Counted from the first letter of the stretch, positions 12,240-25,219 are shown. The stretch is 64,000 bases of DNA from Sphagnum compactum (GCA_965153455.1 OZ234494.1:20894001-20958000), one strand, 5' to 3'. The notes: generated by a model from the sequence alone, not told the origin. A program made the numbers and translations.

Positions 12240-14180
12240 GGTTGCCAAGTGTCACAGTACTCTAAACTCTGTTCTTCTCTCACCCTTCGCTTCGTCCCCA
12301 CCGGGTGGGGTCCCTTTCCCCCCACCCCCCCCCCCCCCCTTCTTCCCCCCCCCCATGTACCTACCCAAGTCGTATCAGATTTTGCGAAGACTCGCTTCCA
12401 CATCAAACTGCTTTCTTTCTGCGCCGTTCTCATCTCTGCAGGCTTCGCCACGTTCCGCGCCTCTCCTTCCCCACTCACAGCTACAATCAGAAGCTTCTGA
12501 AGAAGAAGGAAGGAGGCTAGGTAGCTATGTTTGTTGGCCTTGCATTGGTAGGCAAGGATATTGTGCTTAGATTCATTATATAGTATAGTAGCTTAAGGGA
12601 TTTTGGCCCCTATGTAATAATAATAGGTCTATTTTTATATGAGGATTTTTTAAAGAGGATATTTTGGCTTGTGTTGAAACTTGAGATTAGTTATAGAGTT
12701 ATGATATCTTGAAGCATTTTGGTTTCTTTTAGAAGAGTTTTTTAGACGATTATATTTTTGCATGGTGAAACATCTGAGTTTCATAATTCTTCTTTTGCCT
12801 TAAGATACTTTTTAATGTAAATGGCAAGGCCACAGTGTGACACACCCTTTGTTTTTTGTTCTAGTGTGGTTCAGTTCTAGTTTTTGGCCGGTTTTGATTC
12901 TCAGGCTGGTTATCGAGAACTCAGATAACCGGTTTTTATTTTATAAAATAAAATAGACCCAGGACCAGAAGTCGAATCAGAACCAAGAATCGGTGATGGA
13001 AACCAGGCCCAGCCACGAAACTCGTTTTATATTCAAAACTTATTTTTTTAATGTTTGAATTTACTTTTTCCAATTGGGGTCAGATATGTTGTTAATTTGA
13101 GAAAAAAAGTCATGAATAATTTTTTTTAATAATGAATTTTGGGATGGGGTCACATGATGACGTGTAGTTATTATTTTGGAACACATCTTCAGTATGCAAT
13201 TGTTTTGTTTTTCAGGTTTACACTTGTAGTTGATAAAGGTGTGCAGTGCAAATATCTCAGAAAGTTTCAGTTTTGGGCTATGCATAGGTAAGGAGAACCG
13301 GACTCAGTTAGGAATTGGACTTGTCTAAGAATGGTTTTTTAAAGAACTGAGAATAGGGGGTCTTGAAATGAGAAGAACTGCATCTGGAATTGGATTGGAG
13401 TGTTTATCAAATCAAAAAAATTCCTTGAACGAAAACTAGCGAGGTTCTTTCCAATTTAAAAATAAGTTGGAAAAAGGACCATACGTTGTCTTCAAAATTA
13501 ACAACTGGACAACATTAGTTTGTAATTTGTGCCGTGAGTTGATGGACCAAAACTCAACTAGAGTGGAAGATGGCGATTCATTGCATGTGTTTAGTAAATT
13601 CTCACTCATGCCCTTACGTTTTTCGAATAAGTAGTTGCTAAATGGAATTTGTTCCATGGAAGCATTTTGCAAATTTCTCCATGACTGCTCCTCTTTTCAG
13701 ATATGAAGAGCTGGTTGTGTTTACCTTCAGCAAGTCATTTTTTCAAAGGCTACCATTGTTACAAGAGCATCACTTTTATAGCTTTGATCATCAGTGACTT
13801 TGTTGGTGGATAGTAGCCAGATCAAGACTATTTGTGGCTCACATGATTTATCAAACATGTATGATCATGTTCACAATTATGCTCAAAGTTTAAATGAAGA
13901 ACCTACTAGAGGGAATATAGCCCCAACATCAATGACATAAAAGTAATTGTGAAATGATAAATTTTAATTCAATTTGATGTGTGTAGCAAAACCACATGGC
14001 GAACAACACGAAAATAAAATTGAAAAGAGATGAAGAGATGAAGAGAATTTTTATAGATGTGGTTGTGGAGTCATCATCTGCCAAATGGCAAACACATAAA
14101 TATATCCCACTTGTGGATATGGGATGGTTTGGTCAAAGTCATTCCTTTTCATTAGCCAAAGGCATGGCTATTGGCTAGAA
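12240..14180 (+). pseudogene. decayed copy of the unknown locus at 26.7-28.0 kb
   Basis: Two blocks align by eye with the locus at 26.7-27.45 kb. Block 1 is 12350-12500 against 26735-26870 and shares CTACCCAAG, ATCAGATT, CTCACAGCTAC and GAAGCTT. Block 2 is 13640-14080 against 27040-27440. About 1.1 kb of unrelated sequence separates the blocks here. The acceptor CCCGCAG|GATTTATC of the other copy reads CTCACATGATTTATC here, so the AG is lost, while a second acceptor (GTGTAG|CAAA) is kept. The residual frame KLKRDEEMKRIFIDVVVES (from 14017) matches KLKRGSEMVRVLIDVVAES in the other copy. I interpret this as an old duplicate that lost function. Product unknown. Confidence 0.5.
12319..12354. repeat. 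poly(C) tracts
   Basis: Two long C runs, separated by TTCTT, lie just upstream of the duplicated block. C runs (around 26700) and G runs (around 26450-26475) lie upstream of the other copy. This is simple sequence with no coding meaning, and the G-rich strand could fold into quadruplexes. Confidence 0.8.
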
Positions 14181-15008
14181 CCAATATTGCAACATGCAAA
14201 CATCACTGTGTAGTTCACTATCCGTTTCTTTGATTCCATTTTCACCACAATTGTTGTTGAGATGAATTGAGCCCAGTGCTTGCGACATTGGTAAGCCCAC
14301 ATTATAACTTTAGCATTAGAAAGTTATATATCACATTGCAATCTAACTAGGAGACAAATTATGTCTAGTACACTTTCATTTGCCACTCACTGTTGCTAAT
14401 CATAAACGAAAATGCATGCATAACCACACGTATTGGTTCATGGAACCATTGCCATCATGTAAACCAAATTATATTTTCAATTTTTAACAATTATCTAAAA
14501 GACAATATGTTAATAGAACTCAACACATCACCTATTTTGATCATGGACTCATACAATAGACCCATTGTAAAACCCTCTAAATGATCACCCATAGGTTTGT
14601 CACTAGTATTGGGGGTAAAAAAAAAGTTAATTCCTAATTTTATAGTGGAATGTAAACATAGGTCGATGTGTTCCTTAGTTGTCATAAAAAAAGATGGCAT
14701 GGGAGCTCCAAGATGGGATTAAGATGAATTTACAAACAAAAGTTCAAGGTGAAATCAATACGCACAAATCAAAAGAGAAGATGACCATGCAAATTGGAGT
14801 CAAAATTGTGCATAAACAACCCACAAACAACCCAGTTCAAATGCACCACAACCCAAATTTGAGAGGAGCTCATAACTCTCCTCTTTATAATATATATCAA
14901 TGATTTTCTTTGGAATTTTTTCGCCATTTTGCTTCAAATATTTTGAAACATATATATGTATATATATTTGCACATTACCTTCTTTACAAATTCATTTTTG
15001 CTAATAAA
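14181..15008. other. AT-rich intergenic DNA, nothing recognised
   Basis: Only short frames are present and no repeat family could be identified. Confidence 0.5.
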
Positions 15009-16517
15009 CATTACAAGAAAATGTGACTTTTCAAAAGATCCAACTTGATTAAAATGTTCACATTGCCCAAAGGCTTGGGGCATGAAAAACACAAGTTATA
15101 TTTTACGGTGACATTTGATTGAAATGACATTTTTGACCATGTGAGAAACCAAACATCTAATTAAAAAGGCCAGAGGTCAGTCAAAATGACCAAGGTTTAA
15201 TCAAATTGACCATATTAAATGGCCATTATGATTTGACATTTAATTAAATGAACCATACTAATTTAACAAACCTAAGTTCATAACTAGTAGGTCCTAGGTT
15301 AGGCAATAACACTTAATAAATATTTATAAAGTTTAATAAATTACATACATGCTACCTTTGCGCATGTAGGTATTTAAACTTAATACATTAATTAACGGAT
15401 ATTTAATAATTGATAGTTAATACTTAATCATTTATGATAATTAATAATCGTCAATATATAATTTTTAATGATTACTAATAAGTGATATTTTTAAATTAAT
15501 TTTTTATTTAATTACGAATAAATAATCAATTATCAATAATAAATATTGATTAAATAATCAATAATCAGTAATCAAAAATAAAAATCGATAAATCATAGTA
15601 AATACTTTTCTATTTATTTTTGAATATTGAATATTTCATGAAATATTCAATAATTAGCCATTTATATTGAATAATTATTAATTAAACTAAATTATCATTA
15701 ATTAATAATTTAATAATGATAATTGATAAGAAATAATCAATTATTAATCATTTTTATTATTTATTCACTATTCATAATAATTAATCAATCATTTCTATTT
15801 ACTTTTATTAATTGAGTGAATAGCATGTATATTGTTTACTAGGCATAGGTACCTACATGTTATCTAAATAGATACTTGGTATTTGGACATATAACCTCCT
15901 ACTTAGAGATAAGTAATACAAAACTATTGAAATTTATTGTTGAATGTTACAATATGTACATCAAAACAAAAAATTCAATCAAATTTATTGTAATATGATG
16001 ATAAAAGTTTTCAACTTTTGAAGTGGTAATCCAATGGTAAGGTCTTGATAATGGTTTAAATACCTAGCATGTAAGGTATAGGTCTAGGTCTAGGGTTGGC
16101 CATGTAGCCTAGGCTATTTAACTTAGGGGGTTTAGGCTAAATAAGGTAGGGGTAGGTTTATTATTTTATTTCATTTTGTACATTAAGTACTAAGTAATGT
16201 AGGCAATTAAATTTATTAATTATTATATTTAATAAATAAATATGATTATACTATAATGTAACATAATATGTATTATTATTATTTAGAAATTAAATCATGT
16301 ATAATTGTTGTGAACATATTGTTGACTAATAAAAAAAGATAATTCAAAAATTCAATTAAAAAAAAGAACCAAAAAGACCACCAAAAAGACTGAGTCAAAA
16401 TGGTTAGGTACAAATAGACTTGTCCAAAATCACATTTTGGTCAAGTTGAACATGGTGACATTTGGGGTACTTTTCGGTCAATTTTTTTAGTTTAAAAAGC
16501 CACATTTTCTTGTAGTG
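15009..16517. mobile_element. non-autonomous CACTA (En/Spm) transposon, 1.5 kb
   Basis: The left end begins CATTACAAGAAAATGTG and the right end, read on the minus strand, begins CACTACAAGAAAATGTG. The inverted ends match at about 21 of 23 bases, and CACTACAAGAAAA is the classical plant CACTA terminus. Flanking triplets are AAA on both sides, fitting a 3-bp target duplication but weak because they are low-complexity. The interior has no transposase: it is AT-rich, with TAATTAAT-type sequence and GGTAGGT/TTAGGTAGG-type words shared with the larger element at 52.3 kb. It would need a transposase supplied in trans. Confidence 0.75.
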
Positions 16518-17048
16518 AAATGAAAAGATTTTTTTTTAAATCATTAAAATTGCCTACAATATGAATGGTGTTTAGGATTTCATATTTTTATATTTTGAAT
16601 ATTGCTTTACATATTATAAAAAATCGCCATCAAAACAACATGATCACAAAATTGAAAAAAAACACATTAATAAATATTATATTTAATCAATAACACATAT
16701 AGGATAGGTTTTTAGCTTTTATACCATGTGTCTACATGCCACATGTCTACATGGCATGGGTGAAAAACATATTTATTTCATATTTAATGAATTATATCCA
16801 ATGGCCATAATTTATGGATCTCATCAAACACTGATGACCTCCATGATTTTACAATCGTAAAAGTCATAGTCGCAAATTGTTTTGCGACTAAGCCACACTA
16901 GTGACTAGGTGTTTTATTTGACTACATACTCATGTAGTCATAGATGTCTTCCAAGTCCTGGAAGACATGACTATGACTACATCTTCTCTAGTCATGGAAG
17001 ACAACCTAATCATAAATTAAGTCGCAAAAGATAGCTTTTCTTGTAGTG
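16518..17048. mobile_element. right end of a second CACTA element, left end not found
   Basis: The sequence ends with AGCTTTTCTTGTAGTG at 17048, i.e. CACTACAAGAAAAGCT on the minus strand. Just inside are AGTCGCAAA-type subterminal motifs in both orientations (near 16868, 16884 and 17021), also present at the ends of the 52.3-kb element. A near-perfect hairpin lies at 16933-16982. No matching left terminus was found before 16517, so the element may be truncated. The first ~150 bp belong to the CATCACAAAATTG dispersed family. Confidence 0.55.
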
Positions 17049-19697
17049 GATGTAACTCATGTAATAATCTAGAAAATGATTTTAATTTAGGTATAAATTT
17101 GACCCAATCAAATGGTTCATTATCAAATTGTCAATCATTTTGTCAATCACACTACTAGTTAAAATGACAAGATCCAAATTGATTGTATAATCACACTAGT
17201 AGGTCCAAATCGATTGTATAATCACGCTAGCAGGTCCAAATTGACAAGGTGGTTTTTTTGCCTACCATTTTGGGTAACTTTTTATTAGAAACCCATTCAA
17301 ATAAACCATGAATTGTAATAGTGGTTGTATATAAATACAACACACACTTTAACATGCGATGAAAAACATCCAAATGGATCATAAAAGAAAAAACAATGTG
17401 AAAGTGTTGTCTTTGAAATGATTAACATGGGGAATTCATAGTCAAGAATTCTAAAAATATTTTGAACTTAATGACATTTGTCAATAATTGAATACCTTTT
17501 ATATTTTTGAACAAATTTGGAATTTTTGAACATGATACAAGTGAACAATCTTATGAAAGTTATTTGATGTACATTTCCACTCAAATTTTGGATTAACGCC
17601 CTAGACACATACTATTATATGTCTTCAAGCATATAGTAAATCATATTATTCTTGGTACATGAGTCCCCTTAAACAAAACATGCATATCTTACCTGATGGA
17701 TGCTACCTACCCCCCCATCACCAATATGGATGAAAAATTAATCATCATCCTCAATATATGTATTCATTTTTTTAACATGTAGCTTAAATCTAAGTTTTTT
17801 AAGGCTTGGAAATTGATAGTAATGGATGTGCCATTTCCTGTTCACCAAACCTACTCTCTTAGTTCGAAGTTTATGAGTGATCTAATAAAACCGGTTGCCC
17901 TAGTGGTCGCAAGCTTCCAAGCTTGACATTCTTTAGTTGCTATTTCAAAGGTTTCAAGTTTCCGTCCTCCTTCTCACTAAGCTTGAAATTTGTAATTTGT
18001 GTGTTCTTGTGTTACATTTTTGTGTTCTTGTCTTGTGGTTTTACATTATAATCATGTTGTGGATTTAATTTTGTGCTTTTCCATTGTGGAATTATGTTGT
18101 AAACCCAGTTTTGCATTCTTGCATTGATTACTCCGAATTCTTTTTGCTTTGTGTGTCTTGTAGGTAATGAAACAATGATAATAAGTTGTATAAACTCATG
18201 TATTCCCAAGGCTTAGATTTTGAGGATTTTGAATTTATTATGGTAACTTAGGATTAATTTCATTGGGTACAAGCGTGATTGGGTACCACATTTGAACCCT
18301 AAAGATTCACTTTAAGGACTCTCAAATTCACCTTTTTCTTAATTTTTCTCATGACATGTTTTACATTTCATCCTTTTTTTTCATGTCAAATGAAATAATT
18401 TTGTTCCAAATTTTATATAGGCCTTTAAAGTATCTATTCTTTTCACTTATGAAAATGAAAATAATGAAATTTATCCAATGTGGGCCAGGTTTAATTAATG
18501 GCCCAAAATACTGAAAATTTTGATTTTTTGAAATTTTAAAGATTATAATAGGGCATTTGGTTTTTATCACATTCATACATTTTTATACACATTAGCACGT
18601 AAGGTGTTTGTGATAAAAATCTTGGGCCAAAAAAAGTTGTTAGAGATTCCTTATGAATGTTTGAACTTTTTTTTTCTTATGAAACAAAGTCTTGGAATTT
18701 TTTCAAGGACTTGGTAGGAATCCTTAAACTTGTTCAAAGTTGACATTCTATGCATAAAATAGTACCTTTGTAATGTATCTACCTATGAATAGAATCAAAC
18801 TTTCAATAAGAATGTGTGATTAAGTTTCAACATGTTTAAGTGACGGGTCCAATGAATATAAAATGAGACAATCCTTTTGGGTACCCCAACCATGCTTTGA
18901 CCCCATTAAGGTTTACAACATTGAGCTCTTTTGCTTACTTTTCTATCACTATAGGGCTATGAGGCATATCTACACAATAAAATTGGTCGGTTTCTAACCT
19001 ATTAGTAGGAAGATTTATATTTCATGTTTGAAGAACTATTTAATTCAACTATATGAAGAACTTTGTTACAACAAATTCTTCTCCCCATTATTTACTATGA
19101 TAAATTTGTTCATTGGATCTATGTAATCTTCTTCATTTCATGTTGTTGACATTTGTAGTTGTGTAAATATTTGAGAATTGAGTTTTGTTATCCATCACCT
19201 CAAGGGGTTGAAAGGCCATATACCTATAACCCTAAATTCAAATTTGACTTGTTTTTGGAGTGATTGTTCTAAAGCTTGGTATACCCGTCTCGTCTGAATG
19301 ATTTTGTTTAATTCCATGTAATTGTTTTAAAACATAGTTGCATCCTTCACTTTTTTTATTATTGTTTAAAAGTCAATGATTTTAAAATGTGATAGTTTTG
19401 ACCACCATATATTTATAACCATTAGTATCATCCATTTTGTTTTTATAGGTATGGTGAAATAAGAGGGTTCAAATTGGTAAAAAAATTTAGTAACAAGTGA
19501 CATTTTGACATGATTTTGGGACACCTTTAAAAGGTTTGATTCATTTGTACATCGTTTTTTCATAAATATTTAAAGGAATTTTTTTTCATGATTCAACTTC
19601 TTTTTTTTGAAGATTATAAACAACCTAATCACATTAAAGCCCCAAACAAAGAATAGATTAAGTAAGAACAAGGAATTTAATGTAGCAATAATTTCAA
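17049..19697. other. AT-rich intergenic DNA
   Basis: No gene. At 17140-17250 a short unit (AGGTCCAAATTGATTGTATAATCAC-like) is repeated about three times. At 17885-17985 CCCTAGTGGTCGCAAG followed by GGTTTCAAGTTTCC faintly resembles the A and B boxes of a tRNA-derived SINE, but not well enough to call. Confidence 0.4.
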
Positions 19698-21153
19698 CAT
19701 AGTTGTAGCCTAAAAGATAATGCCCAGTAATAAAATATAAATTGAAGTCTTTTGACTATATTCAAACTATGATTAACATTTTAATTATTTTTCTTACACA
19801 ATAATTTCAATGAAAAAATTGAACTATTGGTTAAAATCTCCTTTTTCAACCAAAGGGTTTAGGGTTTGATCCATTTTTCAAAAAAAACTGGTCTTTCCAT
19901 GAAAAAATGGATGAAAAAAAACCTTTGGGCAATTTTTTCAAGTTAGATGCTTTGGGGAGAAAGGGAATTTTTAACAAAATGTTAGCCCTGACCATGTTCC
20001 TTAAGGGAGAAGGGAACAACTCCCCATGAAGAAAAAAAATTAAGTTGCCGTGGGGAACAACTTCCAATAAAGGAAAACTTCTTCATGAACAAGTTTCCAA
20101 ATATTTGACAAGAAAGTTTAAGGGGCAAATGTTGTTTAAAGTAAATGTTTTTTGTATTATTGGAAAACTTTCAAAATTTAGATATTTAAAATGCTCTTGC
20201 ATTGTTGGTTTAAAATTATAAGTGAAAAGTTATGATAAATAAAAAAGTTGGAAATTTTAAAAAAAAAGACTTTTCGTTGGGGGACAAGGGGATTAATTTC
20301 CCCTAGGGAACAAGTTCTTGAATGTTTGACTAGAAAATTCAAGAGGAAAACATTGTCCAAATTAAACATTTTTTAGTATCATTGGAAAGTTCTAGAAATG
20401 TAGATATTTAAAATGGTCTTGGTTTCACAATCTGAAAAGCCTTATGAATGAAAAGTTATGGCAAAGAAAATCGAATATCAAAATTTTCCAACACTCCTTT
20501 TCCTAGGGCCAATTGGGTTCACAAGAACAAGTCTACCTTCTACTCAAAATTTGACACTTAAATTTTCTTTTTGCCACAACTTTTTGTTCATAGACTGAAA
20601 TAAAAAATGTAAGACCATTTTATATATCTACATTTCAAGAGCTTTCCAATTGTATAAACATCATTTGATTGGGACAACATTTGTCCTCTAAACTTTCTTG
20701 TCAAACATTTGGGAAGTTGTTCCTCGAAGAAACTTAGTCCCTTTCTCCCCATGGAAGTTCCTCCCTTTCTCCTTAAAAGAATTTAGTCATTTTCTCCTTG
20801 GGGAAGTTGTTCCTAAGGGAACTTAGTCCCTTCTTTTCAAAGGAAGTTGTTTGGGACTACCTTTTTGTTTCCTCCCCAAGGAAAGTTCCTTTCTCCCCCA
20901 AGCATTTAACTTAAAGAAGTTGAGCATAGGTTTTTAAAAAAATTCATTTCATTCATGGAAGGACCAAATTTTTTGAAGAAAAGAATAAGACCTTAAACCC
21001 TTTGTTTGACAAGGGAGATTAACCAAGAGATCATTTTTTTTCGTTGAAAATATTGTGTATAAAAGATAATTAAAATGTTAACCATAGTTTGGGTACAATT
21101 TTAAAATTTTGAATTTTTTTTTTCTTACTAGGCGTTGTCTTGCAACTACATCG
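19698..21153. repeat. large inverted repeat (fold-back), arms about 600-800 bp
   Basis: The left arm (about 19.70-20.49 kb) and right arm (about 20.54-21.15 kb) are reverse complements along most of their length. Examples are AACATTTTAATTATTTTTC against GATAATTAAAATGTT, CCAAAGGGTTTAGGG against CTTAAACCCTTTG, and AGATATTTAAAATGG against CATTTTATATATCT. The left arm is longer because a ~200-bp block occurs twice within it (near 20130 and 20350). The spacer is under 100 bp. No coding frame. Transcription would give a long imperfect hairpin. It may be a fold-back element or an inverted duplication of a retroelement fragment. Confidence 0.7.
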
Positions 21154-21432
21154 AGACTGGTGTTGCATTGAATTCGTTGCTCTAATTTAGTGTTTACCCC
21201 AAAGAACTTGCTTCATGTACATAGAAATCCAAGGTAGATCACCTCTCATATGTCAATTTCAATTACTTTGCTTTTTATGGTAAATCCTTATATCTACATC
21301 AATAACAAACATCATAAATTAATCATGGTAGGCATATTTGTTGATGATGGCCTTGGTCATTATGCTTATACATAGAAACTTCAAGCAATGATTCAACACC
21401 TTGAACAAAATGTTTAATGTCATTAATATCAA
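21154..21432. other. intergenic, nothing recognised
   Basis: A short stretch between the fold-back and the Helitron-like element, with no frame or repeat of note. Confidence 0.4.
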
Positions 21433-22529
21433 CTAGTGGGTACCTCTGACCTTTGGACACTGTGAAGTCCCCTGGTTTCTTTAAACCAAGAGAGACACAC
21501 ACAAAGGCGCAAAGCAGCTATTTTTATTTTTATTTTATTTATTTTTTACGTTGAAAAGTCCCCCATGAATACATACATGGTGAAGCAAGCATGCAAGAAA
21601 CTCTTTTTTTTCCCCTCCTGAAAATGTGGCGATTTATTTTTTTCGCCACTACTGCCGAAATTTCGCCAAATCCATACCTGAAAAATGCAAATTTGACCTA
21701 TAGGAAGGAAGGATTTTCCATGGGAAAAATGGCCCAAATTCGTCAGATTTCGAAAATAAAATAAAATTCTACCAATAGCCAAATTTTTATTATTAGTTCC
21801 ATTAGATAGCCAAAAATTTTAGAAAGATTTAGATTTTTTCTTGCTTCCATCTTAGTACATGTGGTCAAATTTGGCTAAATCACTTTCAAGATGATAGCCA
21901 CCTCGGCTACATCACAAAATTGGAAAAGGAAACCCCCCTTTAAAGAAACCCTGAACTTCCCACCCAGGGGTTTTTTTTTAAAAGGATTTTGTGATGTAGC
22001 CAAGGTGGCAACCAGCCAGAAACTAATTTAGCCAACTCTGGCTACATGCCAGATACGAAAGTAGAAAAAAAACTAGGATCCTTCTATATTCTTGGCTACC
22101 ACTGGAACTTATAGTCGAAATCTGGCGATTTTAATTTTCTTTTCTTTTCGAAATTTGGCGAATTTGGACCAACAGAGCATGGGCCCCATCCCTCGCCATT
22201 ATGGCGCATGTGCTGTTGCTCCGGGTATCACTAAGAAGGAGCATGCGACTTGGGTGTACGCCTCGAATCCCACAATGGCCGCCGCGCCCGACTGCAGTCT
22301 CTGCACACTGCAGTCAGTCAGGCAGGCAGGGAGGGAGGACCCCAGGAAGAGCCCAGCAGGGTGGGTCCCAAGTGTTTTTCGCCTTGAAATATACTCTAAG
22401 ACAATTAATCTAGTTTCAATTTTCTGGTGTGAAAAGGACTTCATCGAATGGACGACCCGCTGCTTCACCGGCCTCCCCCACCCCCCAAAACCTCCGTCAC
22501 AGACAGACTTAGTGAATTTATATATAAGA
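21433..22529 (-). mobile_element. Helitron-like element A (minus orientation)
   Basis: Read on the minus strand it starts after an A with TCTTATATATAAATTCAC, followed by GTCTGTCTGT. It ends CAGAGGTACCCACTAG followed by T, fitting Helitron insertion between A and T with a CTAG 3' end. The last ~36 bases are almost identical to the end of element B at 25182-25217 (CACAGTGTCCAAAGGTCA shared). There are no TIRs, as expected. The interior carries an internal inverted repeat around GGCTACATCACAAAAT (21.89-22.01 kb) and no Rep/helicase gene, so it is non-autonomous. The 148-codon plus-strand frame at 22092 looks fortuitous. Confidence 0.6.
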
Positions 22530-24469
22530 TTTAGTTGATTGTTATGTTAGAATTCCATTTTTTCTTGTGAAATCTATTGACCAAAAATGTTACATGTTGT
22601 GCATTTTGAACAAATTTGGTTTTGCCATTAATAAATTGGTTTTCATGCCTTTTGACCTTAATGTTCTTCATTTATTTTTCAAAAATGAATACACTAAAAC
22701 CTTTTGTTCACAATTCATTAGTTGCATAACTTTTTTATATTTAACTCTTGCTTAGGTAACTCAAGCTTTTAGTGTTGCCATAAGATTTACGACCAAACCA
22801 AAATGTATTGGTGTAAATTTGTTAAGGGTAGATTTCTAATAAACTTTAATTAAATGTATATATTGGTTAAATATTGATTCAAATATGCATGGCTAATTAC
22901 TAATTAAAATCTAGTTAAAATTTCAACTTAAGCTTCATATGTTAAGAGCACACACTCTTGAGCAATACATTCTTTAAATGTTTTGCTTGAGATGTTGATG
23001 ATAGAAAATCTTGAGACAACTACATAATGTTCCTTAAGGGTGGACCAATTTTTTTGGATAAGTTGCAAAAAACAATACTCTTCCACTTTGATGGTGGGAG
23101 CATAATACATTGTTGTTGTTTTAACTGTTAAAGAAACCATTTTGGCTTATTAGCTTTTTTCGGACTTGGGATTTCCTCTAATTGATCTTCTTGTTCATTT
23201 CAATGATAATCAATGTGCTTGGGAAGACGCTAAACACCCCACAACAAGCATCGTTTTAAGTAAAAAATGGTGGATGAAGCTCAATTGCTCGATTTCTGTT
23301 GCAGGGTTTAATTATTTTGACCCTACATGAATGTTAAATTGAAAAAAAATTTTATTTTTCAATGCTTGAATCTATGTTGGAGGTTGGTACTTTCTCTTTC
23401 TTGAGAAAGGTGTTAAGTTGAATTTGGCCAATGACAACAAAACATGCGAAGCAAATTACATAATGGTTTCTTTTTTGGTAGAATATGAAAAATCACATAA
23501 CACAATTTGATGCAAAATCAGGTAAGGTGCGAAAAGAAAAGCTCAAAAGGGCACCAGACAAAGCTCTGTATGAGGTATAATTCCATAGTTCAAAATATCA
23601 CCAACACACCAAGCACATCAATTTTGTCCATCTTGTGCTTTGCCATGAGTACAACCCAAAGGTGAGGGACATTCCCAGTATGTAGGGTTGGATTTGGCTA
23701 TCACATTGTCCTAGGCCCCTTTATTTTGGCAATGCCCCCACCATTGGGCTTTACTGTAAAAGGCCTCACTCAAGATTCAAGCAGGTTAGGGTACCAGTGT
23801 ACATGGCCCTTTGTACATGCACTTTCCTTTCTACTGGGAAAACAGTTCCATACTGTAAAGACATTACTTATTAGGTGTAAGATCTCTTCAAATTTTAAGG
23901 ACTAGGTGTAAGAACCCTCCCCCTCCTAGGCCTCTCTTAACTGCACGGTTAGTAGTGAGCCCCTATGCCATTGGCCCAAGTAAAACTAAACCTCTTATAA
24001 GGTCACTCACCTCAATACTATTCGAGTCAAAGTGGGCTTTAACCTCAACATCTTTATGGAACATTGCTAAACAATTTTAAGTTTAATTTTCAACGACAAA
24101 AATCTATGTAAACTCAATAACTTTTACTCTACTGTTTTGAAAATTGCAAAATGACACCATATACATCATCTCATGAAGGGCTTTCTTGTGATACAAAAAG
24201 CTAAGGAGAAACCCCATGGTTTGTGAGGGTTATGATGCAATTACATCCAAACCAACACCAATCCTAATATATATTAGTATATAGAAGTTCACTCTTGTAC
24301 TTTTTGATGGATAAACCCACTGGTGGAGAACATTCCCAAAATGTGATGCTGGACTCTGTTGACGACTTGTCTTTAGGTCTGATTCTGGTTATTTCAAACA
24401 CTCAAAAAACCTGCAATTTTCATGAATGAACTGGCCAAGAACCAAGTGGTTCTTTCATACCTTTATATA
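22530..24469. other. intergenic with one dispersed repeat copy
   Basis: No gene is recognised. Near 23655-23790 a stretch (GGACATTCCCAGTATGTAGG..., then a run with AATGCCCCCACC and GGGCTTTACTGTAAAAGG) resembles 24310-24400 and 32185-32300, so it is a dispersed repeat, perhaps part of an old LTR. Confidence 0.4.
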
Positions 24470-25217
24470 TCTACTTATATAATATTTTAGGTGTCTGTCT
24501 GTCCGATTCGTCGTCGGTCCTTCTTTCCATCCATCCGTCTCGTCGTTCATCCCGTCATCCATCCGTCCCTCCATCCATCCAAGGCCAAGAGGCGGGGGGA
24601 GGGCGGGGGCCGTCTTAAATTGCAAAACTCCATTGTTTCAGGGAATTGCCCATTCTGCCCTATTTATAGCACAATAGGTATCCATCCTGTTATGAAGGGG
24701 TATTGGCCCATAATAAAAATTTCAGGCAGGCACTGAGGAAGGCTCGGTATGCAATCAGTGCAGCCAATTTTTTCCTTTTTTGGGTTTTGGGGAGAGGGGG
24801 AAAGGGAGAAATTTTTTCTTTTTTCTATTGGGGGTGGGGGTCCCGTCATCCATCCATGGAATGAAGGAGACAATCATGTGGCAATTTATCTCATAATAAG
24901 GAGGTAGTTGCCAGGAGGGACTGACCCCAGGTCGTCCCTAGCAGTGTTGTTTTTTATTTTATTTTTCTAAGATTTTTTGTTTGTAGCCACAGTGGGGGAT
25001 CTTCCATAGAAAAATGTGACGACCTTCCTCAAGAAGATTGTGCCAAAACTGGCTATAAATCCGGATATGAAGTAAACAACTATAATCATGCTTCTATATC
25101 TTTGACTACACACTCAAAACCAATCAAATATATTTGATAATTTTGTCTTTTTTTGCTCCCCCCCCAACTCACTTTTGGGGGACTTCACAGTGTCCAAAGG
25201 TCACTGGTACCCACTAG
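24470..25217 (+). mobile_element. Helitron-like element B
   Basis: It begins after an A with TCTACTTATATAATATTTTAGG, followed by GTCTGTCTGTCCG as in element A. It ends with a short stem-loop (CAGTGTCC / GGTCACTG, loop AAA, one T-T mismatch), then GTACCCACTAG and a T. That is the expected Helitron terminus: a hairpin about ten bases before a CTRR end. The interior of about 750 bp has CCATCC/CCGTC-type simple repeats and no helicase. Non-autonomous. Confidence 0.62.
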
Positions 25218-25219
25218 TA

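Noticed and set aside
17885-17985. tRNA-derived SINE
   Set aside because: Box A/B matches are poor, and no second copy with common ends or a poly(A)/T tail was seen.
22092-22538. 148-codon frame as a gene
   Set aside because: It lies inside a Helitron-like element, crosses its 5' end, and has no recognisable domain.
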